Assembly: GCA_964343505.1 (NCBI GenBank)
Contig: CAYFJU010000089.1
Location: forward strand, 1-9,260
Source: TCS55 sp964343505
GTDB taxonomy: Bacteria > Fidelibacterota > Marinisomatia > Marinisomatales > TCS55
DNA: 9,260 bases
Reading direction: 5' to 3'
This document shows positions 6,695 to 9,260 of the stretch, in pieces. The notes beneath the pieces were generated by a model. The model had not been told where the DNA came from, searched no databases, and worked only from the letters and a program-made list of their open reading frames with translations. The stretch's first letter is position 1; the number at the start of each line of letters is the position of its first letter. The position numbers and the translations under genes were made by a program.

Positions 6695-8866
6695 CTATTC
6701 AATCGTCACAATCGTGGCCTTAAACCCCGGCGTCTTTGAAAAAGGATCAACCTTTTGGCTGATGATGGTATTGACCTCCGGGTAATACATGAGTACTGTA
6801 CCACTTTTAATATCAAAGGGCCTCACCAGGAGATCGCTCAGCTGCCCCGTTTCACTTTTCACCACCACGCGGTCATCTTCCATCAGTCCTTTGCGGATCA
6901 TATCTTCCTGATTCATCAGCACCACATCGCGCCGTTCCTGCCCGCGGTAAATATCTTCTTCTTCATACACGACAGTGTTGAACTGTCCTTCTGAGCGGAC
7001 ACTCAGTAAGTGAAATTCATTATCTTTCAACCGCTTTAGATTGGGTATGGGATGGTAAATAAATTTGGCTTTACCGGATGCGCTGGGAAAGGATGGCTCG
7101 TGGAGAATCCGCTCGGGGATGTGGAACTCCTTTTTCGTTTCACCCATAGGGCCAATGGAATCAAATCCCGGTATGATGCGTCCAATGAATTGGCGGATGT
7201 TATTGTGATTCTCAAGGGCCTCCCAGTCAAAATGGTCATTCTTTCCGACAACCCGTCGGGCCACACCGGCGATCACTTCCACTTCAGATTTCATGTTTTT
7301 ATGGCGGTAGATGCCTCCTTCACTTAGACGGACAAAGTTGAACATGGATTCTTGGGTCGTGCTTTGCTTTTCTTCATCCCGCGCCAAGACGGGAAGGATA
7401 ATGGTCTCCTTGCCGGTGCCCCAGGCGTGACCTGTGTTTAAAGCCGTACTCAAATATACGACTGTATCAATATTTGAAAAAGCTTGTGTGGCCACCGCTG
7501 AGTTGGGGTTGGAGCCGTATAAATTGCCGCCGAGACAAAAACCGAAATCCATTTCTTTTTTATAAGCAGCCTGGATGCAGGCCATGGTATCGTAACCTTT
7601 CGTGGATGGGATCGTAACGCCTTCGGCGGTGAGGCGTTTAAATACCGCCGCTTTTAATGCGGGTGTCACCGCCATTGAGCCCATCCCCTGAACGTTAGAA
7701 TGGCCGCGGATCGGTAAAAGCCCGGCATGCTTCCGGCCTACCATACCCCGCAACAAGGCCAGGTTCACAATATGCTGGACGGTGGCTACTCCGTGGGTGT
7801 GGTGGGTGATACCCATGCACCAGCCGAAAACCACGTTCTTTGCCGCAATATAATGGCGTCCGATGGGTTCAATTTCTTTCTGAGACAAGCCAGAGCCCAA
7901 TTCAATATCAGCCCAGCTCAGGTTTTGAATCTCCACTTTAAAATCTTCAAACCCTTCCGTGGCAGAATCAATAAAAGTGAAATCGGCTGCACCTTGCTCA
8001 AGAACTAACTTAGCCAATCCGCTGAGCAAAGCCAGATCCCCGCCCGGTCTCACTTTTACATACTCAGAAGCAATCTTTGAGCCGAAGAGCAAACTCCTGG
8101 GATCGGAAGGTATACGGAATTCAACCAATCCTTTTTCCACCACAGGATTGATCACAATCACCTTTCCGCCGCGCCGGCGGATATTTTTTAATTTCGTGAG
8201 TAACCGGGGATGATTGGAACTGGGATTGGCGCCGATGAGAAAGAATACATCACAATGATCCAGGTCTTCCAATTCAATGGTCGCTGTTCCCGTACCGATG
8301 GAACCGGTAAGCCCTACGCCGCTGGCCTGGTGGCAGTAATAGGAACAATTATTTATATGGTTCGTGCCGAAAACACGGGCAAAGAGTTGGAGCAGAAAGC
8401 CGGCTTCATTGGATGAGCGTCCGCTCAAGTAAAAAAAGGCACGCTGTGAATCAGTGTATTTTAACTTTTTCCCGACACGGTCTAGTGCGGTCCTCCAATC
8501 TAAAGTTTTATAATAGCCGGTACCTTTTTCTAAAACAAGGGGATTGGTGAGGCGCCCCGCGTGCTCCAGTTCCTGGGAGGAGAATTGCCGGAGTTGTTCA
8601 ATGGAATATTTTTGAAAGAAATCCGGTGGGATAGCGCCCTGCATATCGGCAGCTATGGCCTGGATGGATTTTTTGCACACTTCCGGCCAGTGGCCTTGCT
8701 CGTTCCGCATACCGCCCTGCTGACCACCCATCCCCAGGGCGCAGGTTTTGCAGACATTCTTTGACGAAAGGGCTTTCCACAGCTTGCGGTAACCCACCCG
8801 CCGGCCCATCCGGAGAGAATACCCAATGGCCCGCCAACCGCCGCCGTATTGGACGGTGGTTTTCAT
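6695..8866 (-). CDS. FdhF/YdeP-family molybdopterin oxidoreductase
   Basis: This 723-residue protein of the molybdopterin (formate dehydrogenase alpha / YdeP) superfamily has about the usual length. An N-terminal cysteine cluster C39-x2-C42-x21-C64 (VCKTCALGMGGQQGG, then PEVCKKS) is the usual YdeP-type remnant of the iron-sulfur binding region, with three cysteines instead of four. C178-H179 in CSYYCHQASGVGL aligns with the Sec/Cys-His pair of formate dehydrogenase H, so C178 is the likely Mo ligand. Cofactor-binding signatures follow: GANPSSNHP (212-220), RGHSNVQG (387-394), GGNLYGSNP (446-454), and NTGHAWGTGKETIILP (477-491 region). The C-terminal molybdopterin dinucleotide-binding domain spans about 617-722, ending in the characteristic DPFSKTPGFKAT. 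There is no twin-arginine signal, so it is cytoplasmic. The substrate is not known for most of this family; E. coli YdeP is linked to acid resistance. It stands alone: no electron-transfer subunit and no FdhD is in the window. The ATG has no strong ribosome binding site, but the N-terminal motif GGGWRAIGYSL is conserved, supporting this start. Confidence 0.94.
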   Translation of the reverse strand: MKTTVQYGGGWRAIGYSLRMGRRVGYRKLWKALSSKNVCKTCALGMGGQQGGMRNEQGHWPEVCKKSIQAIAADMQGAIPPDFFQKYSIEQLRQFSSQELEHAGRLTNPLVLEKGTGYYKTLDWRTALDRVGKKLKYTDSQRAFFYLSGRSSNEAGFLLQLFARVFGTNHINNCSYYCHQASGVGLTGSIGTGTATIELEDLDHCDVFFLIGANPSSNHPRLLTKLKNIRRRGGKVIVINPVVEKGLVEFRIPSDPRSLLFGSKIASEYVKVRPGGDLALLSGLAKLVLEQGAADFTFIDSATEGFEDFKVEIQNLSWADIELGSGLSQKEIEPIGRHYIAAKNVVFGWCMGITHHTHGVATVQHIVNLALLRGMVGRKHAGLLPIRGHSNVQGMGSMAVTPALKAAVFKRLTAEGVTIPSTKGYDTMACIQAAYKKEMDFGFCLGGNLYGSNPNSAVATQAFSNIDTVVYLSTALNTGHAWGTGKETIILPVLARDEEKQSTTQESMFNFVRLSEGGIYRHKNMKSEVEVIAGVARRVVGKNDHFDWEALENHNNIRQFIGRIIPGFDSIGPMGETKKEFHIPERILHEPSFPSASGKAKFIYHPIPNLKRLKDNEFHLLSVRSEGQFNTVVYEEEDIYRGQERRDVVLMNQEDMIRKGLMEDDRVVVKSETGQLSDLLVRPFDIKSGTVLMYYPEVNTIISQKVDPFSKTPGFKATIVTIE

Positions 8867-9260
8867 TGTCTATTCATTCGTTTTGATTTCAGGGAATTGT
8901 TTAAATAATTAATAATCAAATAAAGAGTGTCGGTCTGGAATGTGTGCCCCATGGAAACAGTTTAACAGGGAAAGTCAACTCAGGTCAATGAATAAAGAGT
9001 GGGATTCCCCAAAAAAATGTTTCCTGAATACCCCAGAATGCGGGGTTGTTTGCCACACCCCGTCTCCCGCCTACGTTATCGCTATGGTCGGGTAAACATG
9101 AGGGGATTCCAATTCATAAAATCCCCTCTACAGAGGGGCCTCACGGAGTGAGGGGGTGTATAAAGTATTTGTATTCAACTCACCCCTAACCCCACAACTT
9201 CCATTATTGTCATCGTATGTTTAACTTCTCATTGATTGAGTAATTTTGTTTAAGTGGAAG
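8867..9260. other. Intergenic stretch upstream of the oxidoreductase
   Basis: No gene is recognisable in these 394 bases. The first 60 or so are AT-rich and must hold the oxidoreductase promoter, but I find no convincing -35/-10 pair on the minus strand. An 11-base direct repeat AATAAAGAGTG occurs at 8919-8929 and 8991-9001. From about 9002 rightwards the sequence is a mosaic of short GC-rich palindromes, including CCCC-(7 bases)-GGGG at 9031-9045 and those listed separately. Confidence 0.5.
9123..9186. repeat. Cluster of nested short inverted repeats, REP-like
   Basis: Three stems follow each other. CCCCTCT-AC-AGAGGGG (9123-9138) and CCTCAC-GGA-GTGAGG (9139-9153) are perfect; GGGGTG (9153-9158) pairs with CACCCC (9181-9186) across a 22-base AT-rich loop. 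The motif set (CCCCTCT/AGAGGGG followed by GGGGGTGT and CACCCCTAACCCC) resembles intergenic dispersed repeats I know from Bacteroidota and related genomes. No coding potential is apparent. Confidence 0.6.

Overview
The window carries five protein genes, all on the minus strand, and they read from right to left. Several features point to a member of the Bacteroidota / FCB assemblage: a PadR regulator followed directly by a Bacteroidota-style PspC protein, a small secreted NTF2-like protein, a lipoprotein-anchored M16 peptidase, and palindromic dispersed repeats. However, several genes have recognisable Shine-Dalgarno sequences and sigma70-like promoters, which is not typical of classical Bacteroidetes. 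A less well-sampled FCB lineage such as Marinimicrobia, Ignavibacteria or Calditrichota therefore fits at least as well. This placement is inference; no marker gene is present.

Right to left: an intergenic stretch with short palindromic repeats (8867-9260); a cytoplasmic molybdopterin oxidoreductase of the FdhF/YdeP family (6695-8866); a spacer with a palindromic REP/MITE-like element (6507-6591) and a sigma70-like promoter (6435-6463); a 950-residue M16 zinc peptidase lipoprotein (3545-6397) closed by a strong intrinsic terminator (3481-3519); about 360 bases with no recognised gene; then a cluster of PadR regulator (2795-3124), PspC-domain membrane protein (1249-2790) and class I methyltransferase (611-1189). 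The left edge cuts a secreted NTF2-like/DUF4440 protein (from 457 leftwards).

Functionally, padR and the pspC-domain gene are 4 bases apart and form a probable envelope-stress operon. Its promoter has a perfect TATAAT flanked by two copies of ATGCAATA (plus-strand reading), a candidate self-regulation site. The methyltransferase, which most resembles phospholipid N-methyltransferases, follows after 59 bases and may share the transcript; a membrane-lipid role would suit that context but is not shown. The M16 peptidase and the oxidoreductase look like independent transcription units.

I see no phage, CRISPR, toxin-antitoxin, defence or biosynthetic system, no tRNA or rRNA, and nothing that makes a convincing undescribed system. 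The most distinctive features are the repeat-derived insert in the linker of the M16 lipoprotein, the symmetric sites around the padR promoter, and the palindromic repeats in the spacers.
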